From: Oceanirhabdus sp. W0125-5
GTDB lineage: Bacteria; Bacillota; Clostridia; Clostridiales; Clostridiaceae
DNA length: 64,000 nucleotides
Assembly (NCBI RefSeq): GCF_027938815.1
Contig: NZ_CP115913.1
Span: forward strand, 4,560,001-4,624,000
Direction of reading: 5' to 3'
Made by a program: the position numbers and the translations under genes. Below are positions 57,544-64,000 of this stretch, piece after piece. The notes under the pieces were generated by a model. It saw only the letters and a program-made list of their open reading frames with translations. It did no database searches and had not been told where the DNA came from. Position 1 is the stretch's first letter. Every line of letters starts with the position of its first letter.

Positions 57544-57566
57544 AAAGTATATACTGTATATACTTT
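57544..57566. promoter_or_regulatory. Perfect 11-bp palindrome
   Basis: AAAGTATATAC-T-GTATATACTTT, a possible operator. It lies 221 bases before the [2Fe-2S] protein gene. Confidence 0.45.
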
Positions 57567-57650
57567 TTGTTAGAAATACTTTTTGTGGTTAAATCTAGCA
57601 GTACTATTGCAACTTTTTATTAAAACTTTTCTTTAGAAACTAAAGATAAG

Positions 57651-57754
57651 TATAGAGATTCCATAGTTAAACTTTATTTATATATACTCAAAATCGCAGT
57701 GTTTCTATGAGTTTTGAATATGTATAAATTTTGTTTTAACTTGGAATCTCTGTA
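57651..57754. repeat. 104-bp foldback element
   Basis: The two arms of about 42 bases (TATAGAGATTCCATAGTTAA ... and its imperfect complement ... AACTTGGAATCTCTGTA) pair over most of their length with a short central loop. The outer 17 bases match the foldback at 4712-4746. It sits just upstream of the 57787 gene. It could be a MITE-like element or a structured leader. Confidence 0.6.
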
Positions 57755-57786
57755 ATAAAAATATGTAAATGAAAGGAGTAATTTTT

Positions 57787-58044
57787 GTGATTATTTTAAG
57801 TGTTTGTGTAAGCAGTACATGCCATCTTAATGGTTCTTACAATGTTGTAACTACCTTTCAGCAAATTATTGAAGAACGTAACCTTTCAAATAAGGTGGAA
57901 TTAAAATTAGTTTTTTGTTTAGGTAATTGCAAAAAAGGAAAAGGTGTATCTGTAAAAATAGATGACAGTGAAATTTATAGTGTCTTAGAAGTTACAGCAA
58001 CAAAGTTTTTTGAGACAGAAGTACTCCCTAAATTGAATTTGTAG
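57787..58044 (+). CDS. Thioredoxin-like [2Fe-2S] ferredoxin (NuoE-type)
   Basis: 85 aa, electron-carrier domain. SVCVSSTCHLNG gives C-x4-C and VFCLGNCKKGKGV gives C-x3-C, the four ligands of the NuoE/HydC-type cluster. The C-terminal EIYSVLEVTATKFFETEVLP completes the thioredoxin-like fold. I take the GTG at 57787 because GAAAGGAG is correctly spaced for it; the in-frame ATG 57769 would overlap the ribosome site. No partner dehydrogenase is adjacent. It could support hydrogenase- or NAD-linked oxidoreductases elsewhere. Confidence 0.85.
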   Translation: MIILSVCVSSTCHLNGSYNVVTTFQQIIEERNLSNKVELKLVFCLGNCKKGKGVSVKIDDSEIYSVLEVTATKFFETEVLPKLNL

Positions 58045-58119
58045 AATTTTACTAATAAATTAGATTTGTGAAAATAAATAACTCTTCCTCTATAACCATG
58101 ATAGGACATTGTATACACA

Positions 58120-58161
58120 AAAGAACTTAATGCACCAGTGGGATGGTGCATTAAGTTCTTT
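58120..58161. terminator. Strong bidirectional terminator
   Basis: AAAGAACTTAATGCACCA and TGGTGCATTAAGTTCTTT form a perfect 18-bp stem with a 6-base loop between the ferredoxin gene and the pseudogene. Confidence 0.85.
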
Positions 58162-58167
58162 CTATTT

Positions 58168-58733
58168 AATTACTTCTAGCCTCTTTTAATGCCTTTTCTC
58201 CTCTTTCTTGAGCGTCCTTTAATGCTTCATCAATTGATTTTTTACCATGGAAAACTTGATCTAATTCTTCTCCTAAAACATCAAGAGCATTTATTTGTCC
58301 TATAATTCTTGTGCTGATTTTCTAACAGGCAAGTATCCTGTTTGCTGTGAAAAATATGCTGTGTTTTCTGTATTAGTTAAGAACTTTATGTATTTCCATC
58401 CAGCTAATTTTTCTTCTGGATTACTAGTATTAAACATTGCTACATTTGTACCATAGTATAGTTGATCATTAGTTTTATGTCCTGGTAATGGCGCAGCAAA
58501 CCATTTCATATCACTAGTTATACCCTTTTCAATATAAGGAATTGATGAAGTTGATGCAACACACATTGCTGCTCTTCCCTGTGAAAAAGGTACATTTGCA
58601 TTTTTATCTTCTCCTGCAAGTCTTGCTATACCATCTTGAATCATGCCACTTAAAAATTCCACTGCTTCTTTAGTTTCTGGTGTATTGAAATTAAGCTTAT
58701 CTTTTTCTTCATCTATTACAACACCACCAGCTT
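58168..58733 (-). pseudogene. Remnant of an extracellular solute-binding protein gene
   Basis: Minus strand, about 58733 to 58300, reads KLNFNTPETKEAVEFLSG, then FSQGRAAMCVASTSSIPYIE, GTNVAMFNTSNPEEKLAGWK, TGYLPVRKSAQ. After a stop the C-terminal frame continues RIIGQINALDVLGEELDQVF HGKKSIDEALKDAQERGEKA to a stop at 58168. The last part of a UgpB-type binding protein is thus preserved in two frames and its N-terminal half is gone. It is not a copy of the gene at 48774. Confidence 0.8.
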
Positions 58734-58873
58734 ACAATTTTGGTATCCCTATGTTTGTTCACAAAGTTCCAATTTTCCATTTATAAAAAAACTCCAAATA
58801 CACTGTAGCTCCAACCACTCTCTTCTCTCCCAAATGCATACTTCTAATTTTTTATTTTATTATCTTATGAATT

Positions 58874-59578
58874 TCAATCTTTAACTCTTTCACTAAGCTT
58901 ATAGTATGAAAAGTATACAATTACATCTATTGATAACATGATTATAAAGAAAGCTTTAAAAAAGATAGGCATATGTAATAGTATAGCAATTACTATATTT
59001 AATGTATTAAACCCTACAAACACCAATAAAGCCTTTAGCTTTCCTTGACCAATCATAACTAAGCAATAGATTTTTATAAATAGACCTAAAAATTTACCTA
59101 TTAGTGATGGTATTGTGTATAGATATCCACTTGAAGCCGCATCAAAACTATTTCCTAAAATTATTAAAGTAATTATACAGTGAAAAAATAATCCCCATCT
59201 ATTAATATTATAAGGATTTCTCCACTCCTTTTTATTATCAACTATGAATTTTCCTGCAATCTTTTCACCTAAACTTAACCATAATACTTTCTTTGAAATT
59301 ACACTGTGATATATAGTTACTAATCCTATACACACTACAATTAAAATCAAGTATAGTAAAGGTTTAATAATCACATTTGATCCTAAAATAGTTTTATTTT
59401 GTATACTTTCTATAAGGGCAATAATCCCTGCAATTACTGTTGCTATAATGTAAAAATCACATACACCAGCATAAAAAGGATGTGCTTTAGATGATTTCAA
59501 TGAATGGATATTCTCTTTAATCTCATCTCCCTCATCATGCACATGTAAATTTTCATTTAAAGTTTTATCATTCTCCAT
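58874..59578 (-). CDS. RDD-like family membrane protein
   Basis: 234 aa with a hydrophilic N-terminus of about 35 residues and six probable helices. HPFYAGVCDFYIIATVIAGI and LSLGEKIAGKFIVDNK resemble the RDD family arginine/Asp motifs, with the first Arg replaced. The charge distribution (short loops) fits a small transporter or regulatory membrane protein. AGGGAGGACAAGC precedes ATG. Confidence 0.65.
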   Translation of the reverse strand: MENDKTLNENLHVHDEGDEIKENIHSLKSSKAHPFYAGVCDFYIIATVIAGIIALIESIQNKTILGSNVIIKPLLYLILIVVCIGLVTIYHSVISKKVLWLSLGEKIAGKFIVDNKKEWRNPYNINRWGLFFHCIITLIILGNSFDAASSGYLYTIPSLIGKFLGLFIKIYCLVMIGQGKLKALLVFVGFNTLNIVIAILLHMPIFFKAFFIIMLSIDVIVYFSYYKLSERVKD

Positions 59579-59737
59579 GCTTGTCCTCCCTCTAAAGTAA
59601 TTAGGAATTAACTTAAATCCCTACTCAATGTAAATTATATCATTATGATGAATATTTAACCATGTAAATTGTAATATTACATTTAATTAATTTTTGACTA
59701 TTTCTTTATTGAAATATACAATGTAGTTGTTTTATGA

Positions 59738-59785
59738 AAAGAATCATTCTTGAAAAAGTATAAGAAAAGAGAACCTATTAAAGAT
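59738..59785 (+). pseudogene. 3' end of the MazG-like gene, third copy
   Basis: AAAGAATCATTCTTGAAAAA followed by GTATAAG, then GAGAACCTAT repeats the last 30 bases and flank of the gene at 56857. Only this tail is present. Confidence 0.6.
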
Positions 59786-59796
59786 TCTCTTTTCTT
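59762..59796 (-). terminator. Terminator
   Basis: AAGAAAAGAGAA pairs with TTCTCTTTTCTT around an 11-base loop, on the DNA copied from the MazG-like gene's 3' flank, and ends the gene at 59801. Confidence 0.65.
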
Positions 59797-59800
59797 ATAC

Positions 59801-60253
59801 TTAATACACCCCAAACATAACCAACCCAATCCCATAAGTAACCCCGTTAGCTATCAATGTATACAATAATATTTTCTTTTCATTTATAGATTCAATATTT
59901 TTTCTGTAATTTAAATATTCAATAATAAAAACTACTATTTCCAGAAATAATAAATTCAAATAATAATTATCCATTGAATTTATAATGCCTCTGAACGTTA
60001 ACTGAATAAAAATTTGAGTTGCTATGTTTGTCCAAACTATAACCTTTAACTCTTTTATTCTAAAGAACAGTGCAATTATAACCTCAATTATTATAGTAAA
60101 AACTATAGGACATACTATAATAAAAAGAAAAAAGAATAATAAACGATGTTCTTTTCCTAGGTCTCTCATCTTCTCAATGAAATTCTTTTTAACTACTTCA
60201 GCCTTTCCTGATTTTAGATCAAAGGTTATTACTGCATCAAATAAATATACCAC
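59801..60253 (-). CDS. Small membrane protein, start uncertain
   Basis: Up to 150 aa with four hydrophobic stretches (LLFFFLFIIVCPIVFTIII EVIIALF, IVWTNIATQIFIQLTF, LNLLFLEIVVFIIEYL, TLIANGVTYGIGLVMFGVY). The frame opens from a GTG inside the strong terminator at 60250-60284, which is an unlikely start; ATG 60169 (MRDLGKEHR) is preceded by GAGAAG and would remove 28 residues. The sequence VITFDLKSGKAEVVKKNF before that Met could be the end of another reading or a true N-terminus. No family is recognised. Confidence 0.5.
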   Translation of the reverse strand: MVYLFDAVITFDLKSGKAEVVKKNFIEKMRDLGKEHRLLFFFLFIIVCPIVFTIIIEVIIALFFRIKELKVIVWTNIATQIFIQLTFRGIINSMDNYYLNLLFLEIVVFIIEYLNYRKNIESINEKKILLYTLIANGVTYGIGLVMFGVY

Positions 60254-60284
60254 TGCATATTAAATCACATTTAATATGCAGTGG
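60250..60284 (-). terminator. Terminator
   Basis: CCACTGCATATTAAA and TTTAATATGCAGTGG form a perfect 15-bp stem around TCACA, ahead of a TATATTTATTT tail on the minus strand. It ends the 55-aa gene at 60305. Confidence 0.8.
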
Positions 60285-60304
60285 CACCTTATAGTCAGCT
60301 AAAT

Positions 60305-60472
60305 TTATCTTCTATCAGTAGTCTCTCTAATTAGTAACCATATTATTAGTCCTACAGGACCAAGAAATAATATTAAAAGGAATACTAAACACCCTGATGA
60401 TCCTCTTTCTGATGCATCATTAGCAGCCCATATACCACAACCTATCCATATTATTAACCAAAGTACACCCAT
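60305..60472 (-). CDS. Small two-helix membrane protein (55 aa)
   Basis: ATG 60472 to TAA 60305-60307 gives MGVLWLIIWIGCGIWAANDA, then SERGSSGCLVFLLILFLGPV GLIIWLLIRETTDRR, similar in layout to PLD_N-type small membrane proteins (hydrophobic helix, G/S-rich turn, second helix with PxxLIIW). GGGGAGGG lies 7 bases upstream, a strong ribosome site. Role unknown. Confidence 0.65.
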   Translation of the reverse strand: MGVLWLIIWIGCGIWAANDASERGSSGCLVFLLILFLGPVGLIIWLLIRETTDRR

Positions 60473-60642
60473 CAAATTTCCCTCCCCAGTAATATAAAAT
60501 AATTATTTTTCTTCATTTATCAGTCCAGAAAAACATTTTTTTACTTAACCTCTATATAATATATTACTAGAGTGATACTATTTATTCTTAAAATCAATGA
60601 CGGGATAGCTATTGCTATTTTAGAATTTTATACTATATCATC

Positions 60643-61371
60643 CTATTCTGAATCTGTGAAGTTTTGAATAAAATTCAAAATTGCTTCAACAGTTATGTTT
60701 TGCTGTTCTTCAGCACTTATTGTAGCTTTAGGATCCCCTTTTTGCTCACCATAATTTCCAAATTGCGCATGGTTACCACCTTCAATTATAACAATATTTT
60801 CTGTGTAATCTATATGCTTTTCAAGATTTGAATTGAAAGTCCCGTAAACGGTTAAAGCTTTTTCTGCTGGATAATCACCATAAACATATGCTCCTAATAA
60901 AATAAGTCCCTCTATCTTGTCCTTGTTTTTAGCAGCATAACTACTTGCCATAGCGCCACCCATTGAATGACCGCCTATATACCAGTTCTTTATTTCAGGA
61001 AGTTTTTCAAAAACATCCTCTGCAGCATCAGAATCAAATATAGCCATATTGAAAGGCATTTCTACCAAAACACAAGTAATCCCTTTCTCAGTTAACTTCT
61101 TCAATATGGGTAAATACGCTATATGCTCAACTTTTGCTCCAGGGTAAAAAATTAAAGCTGTATCACTAGGTATAGCTGGAGACAATATAGTAAGGTTGTC
61201 TACTACTTCTATATTTAAATTACCTTGCATTACTTCAATTGCTATATCCTCAGCCCTGTAGTAATCAGAAGCATAGATAAAAAATCCTACAACTGAAATC
61301 AAAAGAATACTAACCAAAGATATTATTGCTATTTTTGTTTTTCTAAAACCTTTTTTATTTTTTACATCCAT
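60643..61371 (-). CDS. Membrane-anchored alpha/beta hydrolase
   Basis: 242 aa. An N-terminal helix IAIISLVSILLISVVGFFIY anchors it, the catalytic domain faces outside. The nucleophile elbow is YIGGHSMGGAMASS, and the C-terminal GNHAQFGNYGEQKGD supplies His. The family (PF12695-like) hydrolyses esters; substrate unknown. AGGTG precedes ATG. Probably a lipid or glycan esterase of the envelope, by location only. Confidence 0.83.
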   Translation of the reverse strand: MDVKNKKGFRKTKIAIISLVSILLISVVGFFIYASDYYRAEDIAIEVMQGNLNIEVVDNLTILSPAIPSDTALIFYPGAKVEHIAYLPILKKLTEKGITCVLVEMPFNMAIFDSDAAEDVFEKLPEIKNWYIGGHSMGGAMASSYAAKNKDKIEGLILLGAYVYGDYPAEKALTVYGTFNSNLEKHIDYTENIVIIEGGNHAQFGNYGEQKGDPKATISAEEQQNITVEAILNFIQNFTDSE

Positions 61372-61408
61372 ATATTACACCTCCAAAAGTTATTTTTCAA
61401 TTTTATTC

Positions 61409-62770
61409 TTAATACTTATCTTTTTTTGGTTTAGCAGCATCGATTACCTTTTTATACGGTGCTATTATAAACTCATTCATTTGACCCTTAATTTTTTTCT
61501 GTACAGAAGGTAAATTCATCAAAAATCCAATGATATACATCATAAAAATTCTACCTTTTTGCTTTTGTGGAAAATCGTAAATACCGTGTTCCTTATAGAA
61601 TTTATGATCAGCCTTCATCATTCCACGCATTAAATAAATAAGATCTCTAAAAATCTTTGTACCTCCAACACCATAGAAGTTCTTTGGTCTTGTACACTTA
61701 TTTTTCAGGGCATAACAAATACTCTGTGATAAATTTTGAATTGACTTAGTTGTCTCTACTTCATCTGTTGCAACACCCGCAAGATACGTTCCCCCAACCT
61801 CACAACGTGCTTCCACAATAGTTTGAAGATTATGCTCTGTCATATAATCTCCACTAATTAAATATCCTACAGTCATCCCCTCTGTTACAGCTCTATGTCC
61901 ATTACAAAATTGACGATCATCATAAAGCTTCAAGCTTGAATGTGTATAGTGATCACTTATTGTAAAGGCATAGATAATTGCATTTGCCTTTTGAATTTCA
62001 TTTCTTAAAAACTCATCAAACCCATCTTTATACACACATTTTCCTGTAACTGAGCATCTCAAGCACCCAAGACATCCTCCATCAATACGGGTTTTTCTCA
62101 AATTTACTTCTCTTGCTTTATAAGGTAATGTAGCCTTAAAATCTTCAATCATATTTCTTAAATTAGTATCATCCGCTGCACAGTTTGTTAAGATAACTAC
62201 ATCAAAACCACTCTCTTTAGGGGTATTCTCTAAAATTGGTCGATAAATCTCTCTTTTTTCTTTATAAACCCTTGGTGAAGCACACATATAAATATCATGT
62301 TCTATGGAGAACATCAACTGTTCAAAAAAACTCTCTGCATCCTTTTGACCTTTCATTTCTTGTAAATCATCCATATCTGCAGACAGACCACGAATATATT
62401 TAAGACCTAAGTCATGACAGTTTTCTTCAATGAATTTATGAGCAGTCACATCATAAAAATGTTTTGATGTAGTGATTTGAGTTGAAAATTTTCCTTCTAA
62501 ATCTACACCATTTTCTTTAATAAGTTCAATAAATCTATGCATCTGATAGGGAGCAATAAATGTATAAACAGGATACGCAAATAAAATAATTTCTGCATCT
62601 TCTAATGCTCTATTAGCCTCACTAAAATCTTTTTCATATGCTTTTATTCTTTGTCCAACATGTAAAACAGTAAAATCATGCTCCGGGTAGACTTTTTCTA
62701 AATACAATACCGTTTGTAGGGTTATACTATTCTTTCCTTTTGGACTTCCATTGAGAACTAATATTTTCAT
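61409..62770 (-). CDS. Flavodoxin-fold oxidoreductase with Fe-S motif
   Basis: 453 aa with two flavodoxin-like halves. The first (MKILVLNGSPKGKNSITLQT, with EIILFAYPVYTFIAPYQMHR) is an NADPH-dependent FMN-reductase type; the second begins VVILTNCAADDTNLRNMIED and carries GGCLGCLRCSVTGKCVYKDG, a Cys cluster like that of iron-sulphur flavoproteins. It overlaps the PadR gene by one base (stop/start), so the regulator and enzyme form one operon. Probably a PadR-controlled reductase for quinones or aromatic compounds, by analogy with such pairs. Confidence 0.83.
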   Translation of the reverse strand: MKILVLNGSPKGKNSITLQTVLYLEKVYPEHDFTVLHVGQRIKAYEKDFSEANRALEDAEIILFAYPVYTFIAPYQMHRFIELIKENGVDLEGKFSTQITTSKHFYDVTAHKFIEENCHDLGLKYIRGLSADMDDLQEMKGQKDAESFFEQLMFSIEHDIYMCASPRVYKEKREIYRPILENTPKESGFDVVILTNCAADDTNLRNMIEDFKATLPYKAREVNLRKTRIDGGCLGCLRCSVTGKCVYKDGFDEFLRNEIQKANAIIYAFTISDHYTHSSLKLYDDRQFCNGHRAVTEGMTVGYLISGDYMTEHNLQTIVEARCEVGGTYLAGVATDEVETTKSIQNLSQSICYALKNKCTRPKNFYGVGGTKIFRDLIYLMRGMMKADHKFYKEHGIYDFPQKQKGRIFMMYIIGFLMNLPSVQKKIKGQMNEFIIAPYKKVIDAAKPKKDKY

Positions 62771-63324
62771 TATTCACTCTCCATCTTTCTTAATAGTTTT
62801 TTATACCACTCAATTTCAAACTCCGCTGAATCAATACCATATTCTAAAGTATATCCTTGATATATAAGAACATCTTTTAAAAGCTCATCCTCTGTATCAA
62901 TCATCTTTCCACTCTTCATATGTTCAAATTCTTCTTTTATAGAAATAAGTACATTTTTTACTGTTTCTAATTGAGAAATATACCCTAAGATAGATTTTTT
63001 ACGCTCTTCCTTTGGAGCAATACCAAGAAAAAAAAGTTTAGAAAGCTCAATATTTTTAACCTTTTTAGTTTGCATGGGTGTAGCTATCCATTCTAAAAAA
63101 CTTGCTCGTCCTTCTTCTGTAATGTAATATAGTTTTTTATTTTTACCCTTTTCTACATACTCCTCAAATTCTATACTATCTTGTAAACTCAGTTTCTTAA
63201 GTGCTGTTTGCACACTTCCTGCACTATGTGAACAGATAGTAGATAGATTATTTTTTATAAATTTCTGTATCTCATAGCCAGTCATTGGTTTTATAATTAA
63301 AAGCCCTAAAATAATAAATTCCAT
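62770..63324 (-). CDS. PadR-family transcriptional repressor
   Basis: 184 aa. The winged HTH MEFIILGLLIIKPMTGYEIQ KFIKNNLSTIC ... SVQTALKKLSLQDSIEFEEY and the wing YITEEGRASFLEWIATP are typical; the C-terminal helical part (residues 90-184) mediates dimerisation. GAGAGG precedes ATG. It is first in an operon with the flavodoxin-type enzyme. The palindrome TATGTCTATTAGATATA at 63348-63364 just upstream is a likely operator. Confidence 0.87.
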   Translation of the reverse strand: MEFIILGLLIIKPMTGYEIQKFIKNNLSTICSHSAGSVQTALKKLSLQDSIEFEEYVEKGKNKKLYYITEEGRASFLEWIATPMQTKKVKNIELSKLFFLGIAPKEERKKSILGYISQLETVKNVLISIKEEFEHMKSGKMIDTEDELLKDVLIYQGYTLEYGIDSAEFEIEWYKKLLRKMESE

Positions 63325-63347
63325 ATGCTATACCTCTCTATTAAATA

Positions 63348-63364
63348 TATGTCTATTAGATATA
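63348..63364. promoter_or_regulatory. Candidate PadR operator
   Basis: TATGTCTA-T-TAGATATA, a near-perfect dyad (one mismatch) immediately downstream of a possible -10 (63366-63371, TATAAT) and -35 (63387-63392, TTGACT, spacer 15) on the minus strand. A repressor here would block transcription of its own operon. Confidence 0.55.
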
Positions 63365-63423
63365 TATTATAGCAATTAATTTAAGAAGTCAATTCTGCAA
63401 CATCCCCCAAGGAAGGCTGCCCC

Positions 63424-63606
63424 ATGAAAACCTACAACTAACTCGTCCGAGATAAAATCCCACAAATTATCACAGCTGATGTAAAGGAAGTTCTATTTGC
63501 TCTTGCTAAAAATCTAGGATATAACAAAGAAGCTCTGATTTATAAAAGAAATGAACATCATGGTGGATTTAAGGAAAGAAGCATTCTTGAAAAGGTATAT
63601 GAATAA
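63424..63606 (+). pseudogene. Decayed copy of the MazG-like gene
   Basis: Reads MKTYN stop LVRDKIPQIITADVKEVLFA LAKNLGYNKEALIYKRNEHH GGFKERSILEKVYE. It has an in-frame stop at codon 6 and an internal deletion of about 40 codons, located exactly between two copies of AGCTGATG present in the intact gene. It matches the gene at 56857 otherwise. Confidence 0.88.
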
Positions 63607-63651
63607 AGAGAACCTATTATTTATATATTTTATTTGTTCTTTATATAAAAA

Positions 63652-63684
63652 TACTGCAACTTAAATATACTTTAAATTGCAGTA
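63652..63684. terminator. Bidirectional terminator
   Basis: TACTGCAA pairs with TTGCAGTA around an inner CTTAAATATACTTTAAA stem-loop, with T runs on both strands. Confidence 0.75.
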
Positions 63685-63788
63685 AATTTTTTTGCCCTTA
63701 TTTAATTATATTTCAAATAGTTTTTCTGTAATATACTACGAAAAATTTAATGATTTATTTGCATGGAATAATAAGTAATTATTAATCA

Positions 63789-64000
63789 TTACTTAAATTG
63801 TTCTAATGGTTTTATTTTTATTTCATCGAACTCTGCTGATTCTAAAGTATTAACAATCTTTTCAATGTGTTGGACTGAGATTGCAAAGTTAAGCATCCCA
63901 CCACCTTCATAACCTTGACTATTAATTCCAATAACTTGTCCCTTTTGATTAAACAAAGGACCTCCACTATTTCCATGTGTAATAGGTACACTTATTTGAA
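63789..64000 (-). CDS. Trypsin-like serine protease, C-terminal end (cut by window)
   Basis: The last 70 residues read QISVPITHGNSGGPLFNQKG QVIGINSQGYEGGGMLNFAI SVQHIEKIVNTLESAEFDEI KIKPLEQFK. HGNSGGP is the catalytic-Ser motif of HtrA/DegP-type proteases, and GINSQ...NFAIS the following beta strands. No PDZ domain follows. It continues past the window edge. Confidence 0.85.
   Translation of the reverse strand, partial: QISVPITHGNSGGPLFNQKGQVIGINSQGYEGGGMLNFAISVQHIEKIVNTLESAEFDEIKIKPLEQFK

Larger units (their letters stand above)
57169..57786. other. Gene-poor stretch
   Basis: Contains the nuclease remnant, an AT-rich spacer, the palindrome at 57544 and the foldback at 57651; no intact gene. 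Confidence 0.5.

Overview
The window looks like an AT-rich chromosome segment of a Gram-positive anaerobic Firmicute, most likely a motile Clostridium. The evidence is strong AGGAGG-type ribosome binding sites, frequent TTG/GTG starts, lipobox lipoproteins, flagellin-glycosylation genes, an SpsF/NeuB-type sugar cluster, a 2-hydroxyacyl-CoA dehydratase-like protein and many stem-loop terminators. I see no rRNA, tRNA, CRISPR array, prophage or intact transposase. It is an accessory region: functional gene sets sit between many decayed or truncated copies of other genes.

Layout. 0-3 kb: pRiA4b ORF-3-like protein, a 5'-truncated Rpn-type nuclease with a (GIEQ)n tail, and a membrane diguanylate cyclase. 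3.3-13 kb: a flagellin nonulosonate (pseudaminic-type) glycosylation island. It has pseB, a gutted pseC, a nest of four related small beta-domain proteins plus one unrelated one, a Maf (DUF115) glycosyltransferase, a gutted pseG, pseI, ATP-grasp, phosphoesterase, SDR and SpsF-like cytidylyltransferase genes. 13-17.8 kb: small unknowns, an arginine-deiminase-like lipoprotein, and a MATE exporter whose promoter has the 19-bp-spacer architecture of MerR-type activation, next to a BmrR-like MerR gene. 17.8-22.5 kb: a PD-(D/E)XK nuclease-like pair and a P-loop ATPase/membrane-protein pair. 23-25.6 kb: an AraC regulator with a BtrH-like C-terminal part and a small effector-binding protein.

25.8-38 kb is the defence-like core. 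A Hsp90/MORC-type GHKL ATPase, two unknown proteins, a McrB-like AAA+ motor, a DUF2357 McrC-like nuclease and two small proteins run in one direction from a good promoter, followed after a terminator by a PLD-helicase-DUF3427 protein. A NERD nuclease-like protein lies just upstream and has a near-identical second copy at 54.4 kb. The GHKL + two unknowns + McrB/DUF2357 combination is my best candidate for an undescribed system.

39-44.4 kb: a two-component system co-oriented with a lipoprotein and a DUF4097-type repeat protein. 44.5-46.5 kb: an ABC-F ATPase preceded by an attenuator leader with a short uORF. 46.9-52.4 kb: an operon joining a URO-D-type methyltransferase, a HgdB-like Fe-S protein and a sugar-type ABC importer without its ATPase, preceded by five phased 10-bp repeats. 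52.8-64 kb: small membrane and secreted proteins, a MazG/PRA-PH-like protein with two decayed copies, a [2Fe-2S] thioredoxin-like protein, a solute-binding-protein pseudogene, an alpha/beta hydrolase, a flavodoxin-type oxidoreductase with its PadR regulator, and the end of a trypsin-like protease.

All assignments come from reading motifs by eye. No database search was run.
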